Positions 16,708 through 26,415 of a stretch of 64,000 bases of DNA are shown piece by piece. Origin of the DNA: CAYPIE01 sp964410665 (lineage in GTDB: Bacteria > Planctomycetota > Planctomycetia > Gemmatales > Gemmataceae); NCBI GenBank assembly GCA_964410665.1, contig CAYPIE010000011.1, positions 1 to 64,000 of the forward strand, in the 5' to 3' direction. Each line of letters opens with the position of its first letter. Position 1 is the first letter of the stretch. The notes beneath the pieces are model-generated. The model was given only the letters and a program-made list of their open reading frames with translations, was not told the origin of the DNA and made no database searches. The position numbers and the translations under genes are program-made.

Positions 16708-17098
16708 AAGTAGATTATTTTGTTTATTCCCACAGCCAACCTGTCCATCGTTCATCCGCCCCCGAACGAGTCTTAACTCACTACGGCTAGGGTGCGGGCG
16801 TGGTCTTCGGAAGTCACTTTCGGTAAGCTAAATCAATCGCCTCTTTTGCTGCATGCGTGCGACCGCGTGAATCGAAGAGACAACCGTTCTAGGTATGGTG
16901 GATTCCACCATTCCCAGTTCGCTCGTTGGCGGTCAGCTCGCCATGGCACCCGCGGCGAGCGGGCGTAGAGGACAGGGGATCGAGTCGCTTGAGCGTTGTT
17001 GGATACCCCAGCGACGACCGAGTACTTGAACGAGCTGGCGTTTGACAACACGCGGATCAGCCTGATAGTTCCATTCGCTTCTCGGCCGAGTCACCCTG
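16708..17098. other. Intergenic region between csrA and the sensor kinase
   Basis: About 390 bp between divergent genes. It must hold both promoters, but I found no clear -35/-10 pair, hairpin or small gene. Confidence 0.4.
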
Positions 17099-20017
17099 AT
17101 GTCTGGTTACGCGATTCCATCTCTCGTGCTGATTGCCGGTATCTGTTTCTACGCAGGTGCAAGTCATCTCTACCTTGCCCTACGGAGGCGAACAGTCGTC
17201 CATGCCTTATTTGGTACGTTGTGCCTAATGGCTTTTGGCTATGCTTTGGCGTCAACTAACCTGTATCGAGTAGTGACCACAGATGCGTACATCTCGGTGG
17301 TACGACAGCAGTTAGCACTCGGGACGGTTTGGAACGCCATTTTTGTGTGGTTTGTCGCCTTCTATTCCGGATGCCGCCCCGTTCGCTTTTTGCTGGTTCA
17401 CAACGCGGGTTGCGTACTCATTCTGATTGCCACCGGTTATCTGCCCGACGCTGCACTCTTTGCCCAGGTCCAGGAGCTGGAATCGCGAACGCTTTCATCG
17501 GGCGAAAGCCTGCAGAGTCTCGAGGCTATTCCTGGCCCGCTTGTGTTGCTGGGCTACCTTCTAGCGCTGCTCTCGTTGGGATTTGCCTACGTCTGTTGCG
17601 TGTCCCTGGTCCGAAGTCGGCTGTATGGCTCCGCGATCGTTTTGGGAATCGCGACTTCGCTTCAGCTCGTGGCGTTTCTGATGACCGGCTTGATAGACTT
17701 GAACGTTCTCGAGTTGATTGCCCTCGAAGCGTTTGCATTCTTGGCGTTCGTCCTGCTGATGACCTTCCGCTTGGCTAACGAACTGGAACTGTCCGACCGG
17801 GCACTTCGCAGTAGCGAACGTCTGTTTCGTCAGATGGCGGAAACGATCCAGGACGGTTTTTACTTGGTGGAACTTGCCACTGGAAAACTCCTCTACCTAA
17901 GCCCTGCATTCGAATCCCTTACCGGTCGTCTTCGTAACGAACTCATCGCACGTCCGCAATCCTGGTACGATCTCATGCTTCCAAGTCACCGCCAAAGCGT
18001 GGAAGCAAGTTTTGCACAGCTGTCGCAAGGTGTTCCATTTGAAGCAGAGTATCAATTCCAATTGCCGGATGGGTCAGAACGCTGGGTCGTCAACGAAGCG
18101 TTTCCGATCAAGGACCAAGAGCACGAAGGTGAGGGTTTTCTTCGAGCGGCTGGAGTCATTCGCGATATCACACGTGAGAAGCAAGCGGAGATCACGCTGC
18201 GTCACGCCGAGACACTCCATCGTCTGACCTTGGAAAACATTACCGATGCGGTGTTCATCACCGATGATGCTGACCAATTCAAGTTTGTCTGTCCGAACGC
18301 GGATGTGATTTTCGGCTACAACGCAGCAGAAGTCCGCCAGATAGGCTCCTTCTCTCAGCTCGTCGGCGCGGACTTGTTTGACTCCAACAAACTTCAAGAA
18401 GATGGCGAGATACGCCACCTTGAATGTAGGATTCAAGACAAGGCCGGCGGTAACCATGACTTGCTTATCAACGTACGCAAGGTGTCGATCAATGGTGGGA
18501 CGCGTCTGTTTGTCTGCCGAGACATCACCGAGCGAAAACAGGCCGAGCAGGCATTACGCGCGAGTGAAGCCCAGACGCGGGCGATCCTTGCATCTCTGTC
18601 GGCGCACATTGCCGTGATCGATGCTAGCGGCACGATCGTGGCCGTGAATCCCGCCTGGGAAGAGTTTGCACGACAAAATCGTGGCCTGGCAACTCGGTGC
18701 AATCTCGGTACGAACTACTTGGAAGTTTGCCGTGCTGCCCACGGGCATCATTCCGAAGGGGCCTGCGAAGTGGCAGCCGGACTCGAGGCTGTACTTGCGG
18801 GCAAATCGGACTTCTTGACAGTCGAATATCCTTGCCCTTCGCCCACAGAAATGCGTTGGTTCCTGCTCCACGCATCCCCTCTGCGGAGCAATCACGGCGG
18901 TGCGGTCGTCTCACACACCAACATTACCAAGCGAAAACAGGCCGAGGAAGACTTGCAGCGTGCCCATGAGTTCAGCGAAAGCCTCATCAATACCGCTCGA
19001 AACATTGTGCTGGTGCTTGAGCCTGGTGGCCGCATTGTCCGCTTCAACCCTTACACCGAAGCATTGACGGGCTGGCGACTTGCGGAGGTCCAAGACCGCG
19101 ACTGGTTCGACACGTTCCTGCCCGAACGTGAACGCCCCCGCATACGTCAGCTGTTTCGCTCTGCCACGGCGGGCCAACGCATGCATGGGAACATCCACTC
19201 GATCGTCACTCGAGACGGACAGGAGCGACAAATTGAATGGTACGATGCTCCTCTCACCAACGCGGATGGCCAGCTGATCGGCCTCCTTTACACTGGGCAG
19301 GATGTCACAGAACGACAAATGTTGCAGCGTGAGATTCTGGAAATTGCCGCCGAGGAACAACGGCGTATTGGTCAGGAACTCCACGATAGCACCCAGCAGC
19401 AGCTAACCGGACTTGGGCTGCTCGCCCAATATGTTGCTACCTCCTTAGGCAAACTTCGCCAAACCGATGATCAGACGCAAATCGAGTGGCCGTCGAGACT
19501 CTGGGATCGCATCGAAGGGCTGACCCAAAAGGCCACCCGTGTGTACGAGGTGTTGGTCCAGACCGCACGTGAAGTCAATCAGCTCGCCCGCGGTCTGATC
19601 CCGGTCGAGGTGGATGCCCAGGGACTGATGGCAGCGCTTGAGGAATTGACCCGCAGTGTCAACGAGGTACAACAGGTGAAATGCACATTCGACAGCAAAG
19701 GACCGGTCGAAATTCGGGACAATTTTACGGCCACTCACTTGTATCGCATCGCCCAAGAAGCGGTGAACAATGCCATCAAACATAGTGGAGGCGACGAAAT
19801 CATCATTACGCTCTGCGAAGTTCAGGGACTCATTTCGCTGCGTATACTCGACAACGGCAAGGGCATCGACGAGCAACGCGACGGTCCCGGTACTGGGCTG
19901 CGGATCATGGCCTATCGTGCCGAATTGATCGGCGCAATGCTCAGCATTGCCCCAGCTATGGGCTGCGGGACCGAAATCGTTTGCACCCTGCCGCAGCGCG
20001 CTGAGGCATATCCCTGA
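17099..20017 (+). CDS. Multi-PAS sensor histidine kinase, NarL/HisKA_3 class
   Basis: The 972-residue kinase has an N-terminal membrane sensor of about seven helices (residues 1-225). Four PAS domains follow (about 237-364, 367-482, 490-614 and 620-740), joined by the usual RDITERKQAEQ-type linkers. The HisKA_3 dimerisation block RIGQELHDSTQQQLTGLG contains the phospho-acceptor His762. The HATPase domain (about 880-967) has the N box EAVNNAIKHS and the G box DNGKGI. Repeated linkers suggest internal PAS duplication. It lies immediately upstream of a LuxR-type response regulator, its obvious partner. The signal sensed is unknown; one or more PAS domains could bind a redox or ligand cofactor. 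Confidence 0.93.
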   Translation: MSGYAIPSLVLIAGICFYAGASHLYLALRRRTVVHALFGTLCLMAFGYALASTNLYRVVTTDAYISVVRQQLALGTVWNAIFVWFVAFYSGCRPVRFLLVHNAGCVLILIATGYLPDAALFAQVQELESRTLSSGESLQSLEAIPGPLVLLGYLLALLSLGFAYVCCVSLVRSRLYGSAIVLGIATSLQLVAFLMTGLIDLNVLELIALEAFAFLAFVLLMTFRLANELELSDRALRSSERLFRQMAETIQDGFYLVELATGKLLYLSPAFESLTGRLRNELIARPQSWYDLMLPSHRQSVEASFAQLSQGVPFEAEYQFQLPDGSERWVVNEAFPIKDQEHEGEGFLRAAGVIRDITREKQAEITLRHAETLHRLTLENITDAVFITDDADQFKFVCPNADVIFGYNAAEVRQIGSFSQLVGADLFDSNKLQEDGEIRHLECRIQDKAGGNHDLLINVRKVSINGGTRLFVCRDITERKQAEQALRASEAQTRAILASLSAHIAVIDASGTIVAVNPAWEEFARQNRGLATRCNLGTNYLEVCRAAHGHHSEGACEVAAGLEAVLAGKSDFLTVEYPCPSPTEMRWFLLHASPLRSNHGGAVVSHTNITKRKQAEEDLQRAHEFSESLINTARNIVLVLEPGGRIVRFNPYTEALTGWRLAEVQDRDWFDTFLPERERPRIRQLFRSATAGQRMHGNIHSIVTRDGQERQIEWYDAPLTNADGQLIGLLYTGQDVTERQMLQREILEIAAEEQRRIGQELHDSTQQQLTGLGLLAQYVATSLGKLRQTDDQTQIEWPSRLWDRIEGLTQKATRVYEVLVQTAREVNQLARGLIPVEVDAQGLMAALEELTRSVNEVQQVKCTFDSKGPVEIRDNFTATHLYRIAQEAVNNAIKHSGGDEIIITLCEVQGLISLRILDNGKGIDEQRDGPGTGLRIMAYRAELIGAMLSIAPAMGCGTEIVCTLPQRAEAYP

Positions 20018-20037
20018 GTCTGATGAGGCATCCTTTT

Positions 20038-20715
20038 ATGCAGACGACGCAAGGCCTGATGCAGCCCAGGCGTGCAAGAGTTCTTATCGTAGACGATCAT
20101 CCGATGATGCGACTGGGTTTGGCGGCACAGATTTCCGATCAGCCAGATTGGGAGGTTTGCGGAGAAGCCGAAGACGTCCGTGCGGCACTGGCCACCTTGA
20201 AAGCCACTAGTCCCGATCTGGTGATCATCGACATTGCGCTCAAACAGGGGCATGGCATCGATTTGGTGAAGCAGATTAAGTCCCGGTTTCCCCGCGTGAG
20301 AATGCTCGTGCTCTCGGCCTATCCGGAATCGCTCTACGCCGAACGAGCGTTGCACGCCGGCGCCTTGGGCTACTTAAACAAACAGGAGGCTGGCGAGAAG
20401 ATCTTTGAGGCCATCCGTACGGTACTCGCTGGCGAGCGTTTCGTCAGCCCGGAAATGGTCCAGCGCCTGGTCCGCCAGGCCATCGGTGCAGGCGACCCGA
20501 CACCGCCCTCGCCGGTGGAAACCCTCAGCGACCGTGAACTGGAGATCTTTCGGCTAATTGGCGCGGGCCTTACGACGGGGGCGATTGCCCATCGCCTGCA
20601 TATCAGCACGCACACCGTGGACTCGCACCGAGAGAAGATGAAGCGGAAGCTGAACGTGCAAACCGCCGGCGAGTTGACCCGGCAAGCGGTACGCTGGGTG
20701 TTAGAAAACGGCTGA
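20038..20715 (+). CDS. NarL/FixJ-family response regulator
   Basis: The 225-residue protein has a receiver domain (VLIVDDHPMMRLGL, phospho-acceptor Asp in DLVIIDIALKQGHG, conserved Thr/Ser and Lys in LSAYPES and YLNKQEA) and a LuxR-type HTH (LSDRELEIFRLIGAGLTT, then HISTHTVDSHREKMKRKL). I chose the ATG at 20038 because GAGG lies 8 nt upstream; an in-frame ATG at 20023 is the alternative. It follows the sensor kinase by 20 nt and should be phosphorylated by it. Target genes are not evident. Confidence 0.93.
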   Translation: MQTTQGLMQPRRARVLIVDDHPMMRLGLAAQISDQPDWEVCGEAEDVRAALATLKATSPDLVIIDIALKQGHGIDLVKQIKSRFPRVRMLVLSAYPESLYAERALHAGALGYLNKQEAGEKIFEAIRTVLAGERFVSPEMVQRLVRQAIGAGDPTPPSPVETLSDRELEIFRLIGAGLTTGAIAHRLHISTHTVDSHREKMKRKLNVQTAGELTRQAVRWVLENG

Positions 20716-20994
20716 GTGGTTGCCAAGGGGAGAGGTAAAAAGGAGCCTCGGCCGTCGGCGTTTCTTGCCGAGCATGGGCTTCCCGCCCGCCGCTCGGAAA
20801 ATGCCCACCGTCCCGACCGCCGCGCAACTCCGGCCGTGAGAACGTGGATTCTACGCAGACCAACCGAGGCCACGTAGCGAGCTTGGAAGAGCCACCTGCT
20901 TCGGCTCCGGGCCAACCCAGTGCGCCAGATGGCGGGGCGTGATAGACTTGCGGGATCTGGTAAACGCTGGCCGAGCTTGAATCGGAGCAAACCT

Positions 20995-22458
20995 ATGCGA
21001 AACACCCGAATCGCCGTGCTGCTGGTGTGGTCGGTTGTCCTGACCTCCGTCCCCGTGGTCAAGGCGGACAAGTCAACTCCAAAGAGACCGAACTTCATCT
21101 TCGTCCTTAGTGATGACATCGCGCAGGGTGATCTGGGTTGCTACGGCCAGGAGTTGATTCAAACGCCCAGGCTGGATCAAATGGCCGCCAAGGGAACGCG
21201 GTTTTTGCAAGCATATTGTGGGACAAGTGTATGTGCGCCGAGCCGGGCTTCCTTCTTCACGGGACTCCACACAGGACACTGTCCGATCCGCGGGAACTAC
21301 GAGGTGCCTCCAGAAGGGCAGCTGCCGCTGCCGGCGGAGACCGTCACCATTGCCGAGGTCGCCAAGTCTGCCAACTATGCAACCGCCACCTTTGGCAAGT
21401 GGGGCATGGGCTTCTTCGACTCGAGCGGTAGCCCCTTAAAGCAGGGGGTGGATCATTTCTTTGGTTACAACTGCCAGCGGCACGCCCACTCCTATTTCCC
21501 GACTTACCTCTATGACGATGCGCAACCCTTTATCCTGCCCGGCAATGACGGCCAAACGGTCGGAAAAACCTATGCGCAAAAGTTGATTCAAAAAGACATG
21601 ATCCGGTGGCTGCGCGGGCACGCTCATCAGCCGTTCCTCCTGTTCTATGCCATCACCTTGCCCCACGGCCGCCACGAAATCGATGATTACGGGATCTATC
21701 GTGACAAGCCCTGGACCGACAAGCAGAAGGCGTATGCGGCCCAGGTAACACGAGTCGACCGTGACATGGGCGAACTCGTAGACACCCTCCGCGAACTCGG
21801 CATCGCCGAGAACACGTTGATCATCTTCTCCGGTGACAACGGGTCGTCATTCAATCCGGAATCGGAAATCGGCAAACGCTTCAATCAGGCCCGCAATGGC
21901 CTGCGCGGCTACAAACGCGGCATGTACGAAGGAGCGTTGCGTCAAGCCGCCCTGGCGTGGTGGCCGGGGACTGTTCCAGCAGGTCGGGTCGATGCCCAGC
22001 CGTGGGCCTTCTGGGATTTGATGCCAACCTTTGTCGAACTCAGCGGCGCTACCCCGCCGGAGGGATATGCAACGGATGGGTATTCCCTGGTCGACTACCT
22101 TAAGGGAGGCGCGACGCCCAAACGCGATTACTTCTACTGGGAGCTGCATTTGGGCAACCGACCGGTCCAAGCGGCCCGGTTCGGCAACTGGAAGGCGGTG
22201 CGTAACGGCGTCAATAAGCCCGTCGAAATCTACGACCTTTCGAAAGACCCGCGCGAATCAAATAACTTGGCGAAAGACCGTCCCGATCTGGTCGACAAAG
22301 CCAAGCAAATTTTCCAGAAAGCCCATCGTCCCGATCCGAACTGGCCCCTCGATCGACGCTCCGAGGCGCATAAGCGCAGTGCCCAGAAAGCTTGGGCGAT
22401 CAAACGCGAACGCGACCGCTCGAAGTGGGTGCCGCCGCACGCTATCAAAAAAGAATAA
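20995..22458 (+). CDS. Secreted arylsulfatase
   Basis: The 487-residue product has a Sec signal (NTRIAVLLVWSVVLTSVPVVKA), the metal-site start NFIFVLSDDIAQGDLGCYG, and the formylglycine motif C-A-P-S-R at Cys80. The second-half metal block is IFSGDNGSSF, and GKWGMG provides the conserved Lys region. The basic C-terminal tail (RREAHKRS-type) is common in planctomycete sulfatases. The ATG at 20995 is preferred since upstream in-frame codons would bury the signal. It has no polysaccharide-lyase neighbour, so the substrate is open. The gene needs a formylglycine-generating enzyme encoded elsewhere. Confidence 0.93.
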   Translation: MRNTRIAVLLVWSVVLTSVPVVKADKSTPKRPNFIFVLSDDIAQGDLGCYGQELIQTPRLDQMAAKGTRFLQAYCGTSVCAPSRASFFTGLHTGHCPIRGNYEVPPEGQLPLPAETVTIAEVAKSANYATATFGKWGMGFFDSSGSPLKQGVDHFFGYNCQRHAHSYFPTYLYDDAQPFILPGNDGQTVGKTYAQKLIQKDMIRWLRGHAHQPFLLFYAITLPHGRHEIDDYGIYRDKPWTDKQKAYAAQVTRVDRDMGELVDTLRELGIAENTLIIFSGDNGSSFNPESEIGKRFNQARNGLRGYKRGMYEGALRQAALAWWPGTVPAGRVDAQPWAFWDLMPTFVELSGATPPEGYATDGYSLVDYLKGGATPKRDYFYWELHLGNRPVQAARFGNWKAVRNGVNKPVEIYDLSKDPRESNNLAKDRPDLVDKAKQIFQKAHRPDPNWPLDRRSEAHKRSAQKAWAIKRERDRSKWVPPHAIKKE

Positions 22459-22596
22459 CAAAATAGTATTATTTTATGTAACGATGTTTGATCGGCAACC
22501 GAGAAATGCTTCGCCCCTCGGAACGAATACCTCTGGTGGGAGCCCTCAACACTTGTGGGATCCCTCAAAAAGTGTGGCCCATCTATGGAGCTGGTG

Positions 22597-22818
22597 ATGA
22601 CAGACGAACCCACCAATTCTGATCAGCGGTTGTCCTTGTATATCAGCCTGGGTCTGAGCCTCGGTGCGGGACTCGGGGTGAGCCTGGGGGCGGCGGTCGG
22701 CGCGGCACTCGGGGCTGTCCCGCTGGGGGTCGTCATGGGCCCGTCCATCGGCGGTGGCCTGGGCCTCGTCGTCGGCTTGATGCTGTTCGCCAGGGCACGG
22801 GCAGCCGACAATCGGTGA
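22597..22818 (+). CDS. Small glycine-zipper membrane protein
   Basis: The 73-residue protein has a short polar start (TDEPTNSDQR) followed by about 50 residues of Gly/Ala/Leu/Val with G-x-x-x-G periodicity, enough for two closely packed helices. GGAG at 22587-22590 sits 6 nt before the chosen ATG at 22597, which is why I prefer it over 22585. It is followed 36 nt later by another small membrane protein. Function unknown; glycine zippers mediate helix packing in channels and small lipoproteins. Confidence 0.6.
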   Translation: MTDEPTNSDQRLSLYISLGLSLGAGLGVSLGAAVGAALGAVPLGVVMGPSIGGGLGLVVGLMLFARARAADNR

Positions 22819-22854
22819 CCCAAACCGGACAATCCCATTCGGAGGCGGAATCCA

Positions 22855-23079
22855 ATGACGGAACCATCCACCCGAGGCCTTTCACTGTCGCTACGCAGCA
22901 AACTGAGCTTGCTGGCGCTGGTCCCGGCGTTGACGGGCTATGTCCTTCGCCACCAGGAACAACTGCTGTCGGCCTCGCTGTTCATGATTGCCGCGGGCTT
23001 GTTCCTGGCGGCCGCGGCCGCACCACTGCTGCGGTCAAAGCTGGATCGCCCAGACCCGGCCGTGGATCGCGAAATGTAG
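22855..23079 (+). CDS. Small two-helix membrane protein
   Basis: A good ribosome-binding site (GGAGG, 8-9 nt upstream) precedes this 74-residue frame. It contains two hydrophobic segments (SLLALVPALTGYVL and ASLFMIAAGLFLAAAAAPLL) and a charged tail. It is probably co-transcribed with the preceding glycine-zipper gene. I recognise no family. Confidence 0.6.
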   Translation: MTEPSTRGLSLSLRSKLSLLALVPALTGYVLRHQEQLLSASLFMIAAGLFLAAAAAPLLRSKLDRPDPAVDREM

Positions 23080-23415
23080 TCGCAAACCAACCATCCACGA
23101 CGCTCCTCACGCACTGACTTCGCCCTGCCACTTCGACGGACTTGCCTCCGAACGCATCAAGGCGGATCCGCCAAGGGATCACACCTTGCGTCCGGCGGCT
23201 TGCTCATTTTGCCCTTCGCCAACCATGGGCGACCGCACTCCGCACGTCTATCCATAATGTCGGACCGTCGTTCACAACGAATTCGGTGTCAACATCATCC
23301 AACCAGTGCAGCCGTCGGACGGTCGCGGACTTGCTTCGAGGCGTTCGAAACCCTCGCTGCAGGCTGGCAAGGCAAGGTCGAGCGGCATTCAACGCTCAGG
23401 TAAGGAGACATAGGA
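23080..23415. other. Gene-free stretch
   Basis: About 335 bp with no supported gene, repeat or hairpin. The SDR ribosome site (AAGGAGA) lies at its end. Confidence 0.4.
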
Positions 23416-24195
23416 ATGGCGAATACGGCCTTGATCACCGGGGCGTCGGGGGGCATCGGCCGTGACTTGGCCAGCATCCATGCCGCGCACGGCGGGGATT
23501 TGGTTCTCGTTGCTCGCCGGGCGGAGGCCCTCAACCAGCTCAAGGCTGAGCTCGAAGAAAAGCATGGCGTCCGCGTCCTTTGCATTCCAGCTGATCTGAC
23601 CGAAGAGGATGCGCCACAACGGGTCTACGACCAGGCGCGCGGGGAGAATGTCGAGGTTGACATCCTGATCAACAACGCCGGCTTCGGCGGACACGGCTTG
23701 TTTCACGAGCGTGACTGGCAGCAGGACCGGGCGATGATCCAGCTCAACGTCACGGCGTTGTGTGCCCTGACCCACCTGTTCGTACAGGACATGGTCGCAC
23801 GCAAACGGGGTAAGATTCTGAACATCGCGTCGATGGCCGCGTTCCTGCCCGGGCCGCTGCAGGCGGTCTACTACGCCACCAAGGCGTTCGTTGTCTCCTT
23901 CTCTGAGGCGCTGGCCGAGGAGCTGGCCGAGCACAACATCACGGTGACCGCTTTCTGCCCCGGCGCGGTCCAGACCGACTTCGCCAACCGGGCCGACCTG
24001 GGGCGCGTTGCCGCTTTCCAGAACGCGGCTTCGTCCATGGACGTTGCCAAAAGCGGCTACCGGGCCATGCAAAAAGGCAAGCTGGTCGCGACCAACGACT
24101 GGAAGCTCGCCTTCGTGCGCTGTTGGGTGTTGCCGTTCGTCCCGTTGTGGGCGCTGCTGAAGATCTCACGCCGCTCGATGGAGAAAAACGGATGA
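23416..24195 (+). CDS. Short-chain dehydrogenase/reductase
   Basis: The 259-residue enzyme has the NAD(P)-binding glycine motif TGASGGIG near the N-terminus, NNAG in ILINNAGFGG, the catalytic Ser in ILNIASMAA and YxxxK in YYATKAF. The arginine pair in LVARRAEAL suggests NADP preference. This is the classical SDR group close to DltE/YqjQ-like proteins. The substrate is not inferable. A MarR regulator with its own promoter starts 91 bp downstream, so the SDR is probably a separate transcript. Confidence 0.92.
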   Translation: MANTALITGASGGIGRDLASIHAAHGGDLVLVARRAEALNQLKAELEEKHGVRVLCIPADLTEEDAPQRVYDQARGENVEVDILINNAGFGGHGLFHERDWQQDRAMIQLNVTALCALTHLFVQDMVARKRGKILNIASMAAFLPGPLQAVYYATKAFVVSFSEALAEELAEHNITVTAFCPGAVQTDFANRADLGRVAAFQNAASSMDVAKSGYRAMQKGKLVATNDWKLAFVRCWVLPFVPLWALLKISRRSMEKNG

Positions 24196-24222
24196 CGGCA
24201 CCACCATGGCCGGCCCGGACCG

Positions 24223-24265
24223 TTGACAATCGACACCTCCTGGGCAAAATGGTACGTACACGTAC
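24223..24265 (+). promoter_or_regulatory. Promoter and MarR operator
   Basis: TTGACA (24223-24228) and CAAAAT (24245-24250) are 16 nt apart. One base later comes a perfect inverted repeat, GTACGT-AC-ACGTAC (24252-24265), covering the predicted start site. It lies 21 nt before the MarR ATG and fits autoregulation. Confidence 0.65.
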
Positions 24266-24286
24266 GGGTTTTGCGGGCGGACCACG

Positions 24287-24775
24287 ATGAACTCTGGGCA
24301 CACGATCGCGATGGCGCTGCGGGCCGCTTACCTGGCGATGCATCGGCAGGCCGAGCGGTCCCTACAACCCTATGGGGTGACCGCCAATCAGTTCGTTGTC
24401 CTCTGGGTGTTGGCCGAGCAGGATGGGATTTCGCAGCGCATCCTGGTCGAACGCACTGCCTCAGATGCGAACACGATCCGGCCAGTGCTGGCCTCCCTGG
24501 AGAAAAAGAAGTACATCGTTCGTGAGCTGCATCCGACCGACCGACGCGCCTGGTGTGTGCGGCTTACCAAGACCGGTCGCTCCGCGTTTGCCAAGATGCG
24601 GACAGGTACCGAGGCGTTTCGGAGGGAGCTGACCGAGCCGTTCACTGCCAGCGATGCCTCGGCCCTGGTACAGCTACTCCAACAACTCACCGCCAGCCTG
24701 CAACGCCAAAACGCTCAGGAATCGTCACGCGGTCGCCGCCACAACCCGGACGCGGCCAGTTCCACATCCCACTGA
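24287..24775 (+). CDS. MarR-family transcriptional regulator
   Basis: The 162-residue protein has the MarR winged helix: YGVTANQFVVLWVLAEQDGI, the recognition helix region ASDANTIRPVLASLEKKKYI and the wing HPTDRRAWCVRLTKTG. Long terminal helices form the dimer interface. A promoter with an overlapping palindrome lies just upstream. The esterase gene follows after 11 nt, so the regulator probably controls itself and the esterase. The inducer is unknown; MarR proteins usually sense small aromatic or phenolic ligands. Confidence 0.92.
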   Translation: MNSGHTIAMALRAAYLAMHRQAERSLQPYGVTANQFVVLWVLAEQDGISQRILVERTASDANTIRPVLASLEKKKYIVRELHPTDRRAWCVRLTKTGRSAFAKMRTGTEAFRRELTEPFTASDASALVQLLQQLTASLQRQNAQESSRGRRHNPDAASSTSH

Positions 24776-24786
24776 GGAGAAGGACC

Positions 24787-25977
24787 ATGCAATTCCATCA
24801 ATCGATCTGTTGCGCCATGATTCTAACAAGCTTGCTGGCTTGTCCGCTGCGGACCGAGGGGCAGGAACGTCGTCGGTTTCGGTCGCCGGTGCAGTCGGCA
24901 GTCGTGGACGCTGACCGCAAGGTCACCTTCCGTGTCCGGGCGGAAAACGCGGACGCCGTTCGGCTAGTCAGCAGCGACCTTGGGTCAGTCGCTCGGGGAC
25001 AGTCGATGAAAGAGGGCGAGGAAGGCGTGTGGGAGCTCACGGTCGGTCCGGTGGACCCGGGCTGCTATCGCTACCGCTTCAACATTGACGGCGTCAACAT
25101 CAACGACCCCTCGAATGGGTCGGTCAGTCAATCAAACGGCACCACCTGGAGCATGCTGTATGTCCCGGGGGCTGCTTGGATGGATACCCGTGCGGTCTCC
25201 CATGGCGCCGTCGCCGAGGTGACCTATTATTCAAAGTCGCTCAAGCGGTTCCGCCGGATGCATGTCTACACACCACCCGGCTATGAGGCCGAGGGGGAGA
25301 AACGCTACCCGGTCTTCTACTTGCTGCATGGTGCTTCGGACTGCGATGACTCGTGGACAACGGTAGGACGGGCTGGGTTCATTTTGGATAACCTGATCGC
25401 CGCGGGGAACGCGGCGCCGATGATTGTGGTAATGCCCGCAGGGCATACCGGGCCGTTCCGGTTCGGAGGCCGTCGAGAGCGGCCGCGAGTTGATGAGTTC
25501 ATCCAAGACTTCGAGGGTGACATCGTCCCAACCGTCGAGGCGAACTACCGGGTCAAGAACGACCGCGCGAATCGGGCTATCGCCGGGTTGTCGATGGGCG
25601 GTGCCCAGACGCTGAACATCGCCATGCGTAACCTCGACCGCTACGCCTATGTGGGCGTGTTTAGTTCTGGGGTGTTCGGCATCGAGGGCCGAGGCCGCGG
25701 ACAAAACCGCGGCCCGTCATGGGAAGCGCAACATGCCAAAGCGCTTGATGCCCAGCAGCTTAAAGACGGGCTTAAGCTCGTTTGGTTCGCCACCGGCAAG
25801 GACGACTTCTTGCTGCGGACTTCCCAAGCCACGGTCGACATGCTCAAGAAACACCAGTTTGATGTAGCTTACAAGGAGACCGAGGGCGGACACACCTGGA
25901 CCAACTGGCGTGAATACCTGCACGAGTTCAGCCAGTACCTGTTCCGCGACAACGTCAAACCGGTACCCTTGAAGTAG
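24787..25977 (+). CDS. Secreted carbohydrate-esterase-1-type esterase with N-terminal E-set domain
   Basis: The 396-residue product has a Sec signal, then an immunoglobulin-like E-set/CBM48-type domain (VTFRVRAENADAVRLV to CYRYRFNIDG). An alpha/beta hydrolase of the esterase D / XynZ type follows (RYPVFYLLHG). The nucleophile is Ser269 in GLSMGG, and the His lies in TEGGHTWTNW. Family members cleave feruloyl or acetyl esters from plant polysaccharides or hydrolyse siderophore esters; the E-set plus esterase order favours polysaccharide. The ATG at 24787 follows GAGGAGAAGG. It is the second gene of a MarR operon. Confidence 0.88.
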   Translation: MQFHQSICCAMILTSLLACPLRTEGQERRRFRSPVQSAVVDADRKVTFRVRAENADAVRLVSSDLGSVARGQSMKEGEEGVWELTVGPVDPGCYRYRFNIDGVNINDPSNGSVSQSNGTTWSMLYVPGAAWMDTRAVSHGAVAEVTYYSKSLKRFRRMHVYTPPGYEAEGEKRYPVFYLLHGASDCDDSWTTVGRAGFILDNLIAAGNAAPMIVVMPAGHTGPFRFGGRRERPRVDEFIQDFEGDIVPTVEANYRVKNDRANRAIAGLSMGGAQTLNIAMRNLDRYAYVGVFSSGVFGIEGRGRGQNRGPSWEAQHAKALDAQQLKDGLKLVWFATGKDDFLLRTSQATVDMLKKHQFDVAYKETEGGHTWTNWREYLHEFSQYLFRDNVKPVPLK

Positions 25978-25983
25978 GCAAAG

Positions 25984-26018
25984 CGGCCAGGCATACGCAG
26001 CGACTGCATGGCTGGCCG
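25984..26018 (+). other. Hairpin after the esterase gene
   Basis: Perfect 7-bp arms CGGCCAG and CTGGCCG enclose a 21-nt loop just past the stop codon at 25977. There is no T-tract, so it is a possible 3' stabilising stem rather than a clear terminator. Confidence 0.3.
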
Positions 26019-26415
26019 ATCCCCGAGCCTCCGAGGTCACCGCTCGGGGGCAGTACCTTGTTCTCGCATTAATCAGTGGCCTCAAGCACTTCATCGTGAT
26101 CGCTCGTCCCCAAGGGTCGTCAAGTCTGCAGGGTAACCAACTGGTATGCCCCTGCAACTTGTCTTAAGATGCACCCGAGCTTGAAAGCCGAACTCGCTTC
26201 TTGGGTCACCCCGACGGATCACCGAGACGGTGAACGAGGGAACGTTAGATTCATATAAATACAATAGCATGGATTGCGTATGACCCTAGTTCCCGCGTTC
26301 CAAGACTCGGTTCGATTCGTTCCATCTTCGCTGAGGTAGGGTGACCGATCACAAGGTCGAATCCGGCAAGCCAAGCCAACCGACGGTCGCATTGGCTGCA
26401 ACGTCAAGGAGTGTG
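26019..26415. other. Gene-free stretch before the lyase
   Basis: About 400 bp. An AT-rich segment at 26248-26275 contains TACAAT, a possible -10, but no matching -35 is seen. A good AAGGAG lies 5-10 nt before the lyase start codon. Confidence 0.4.
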
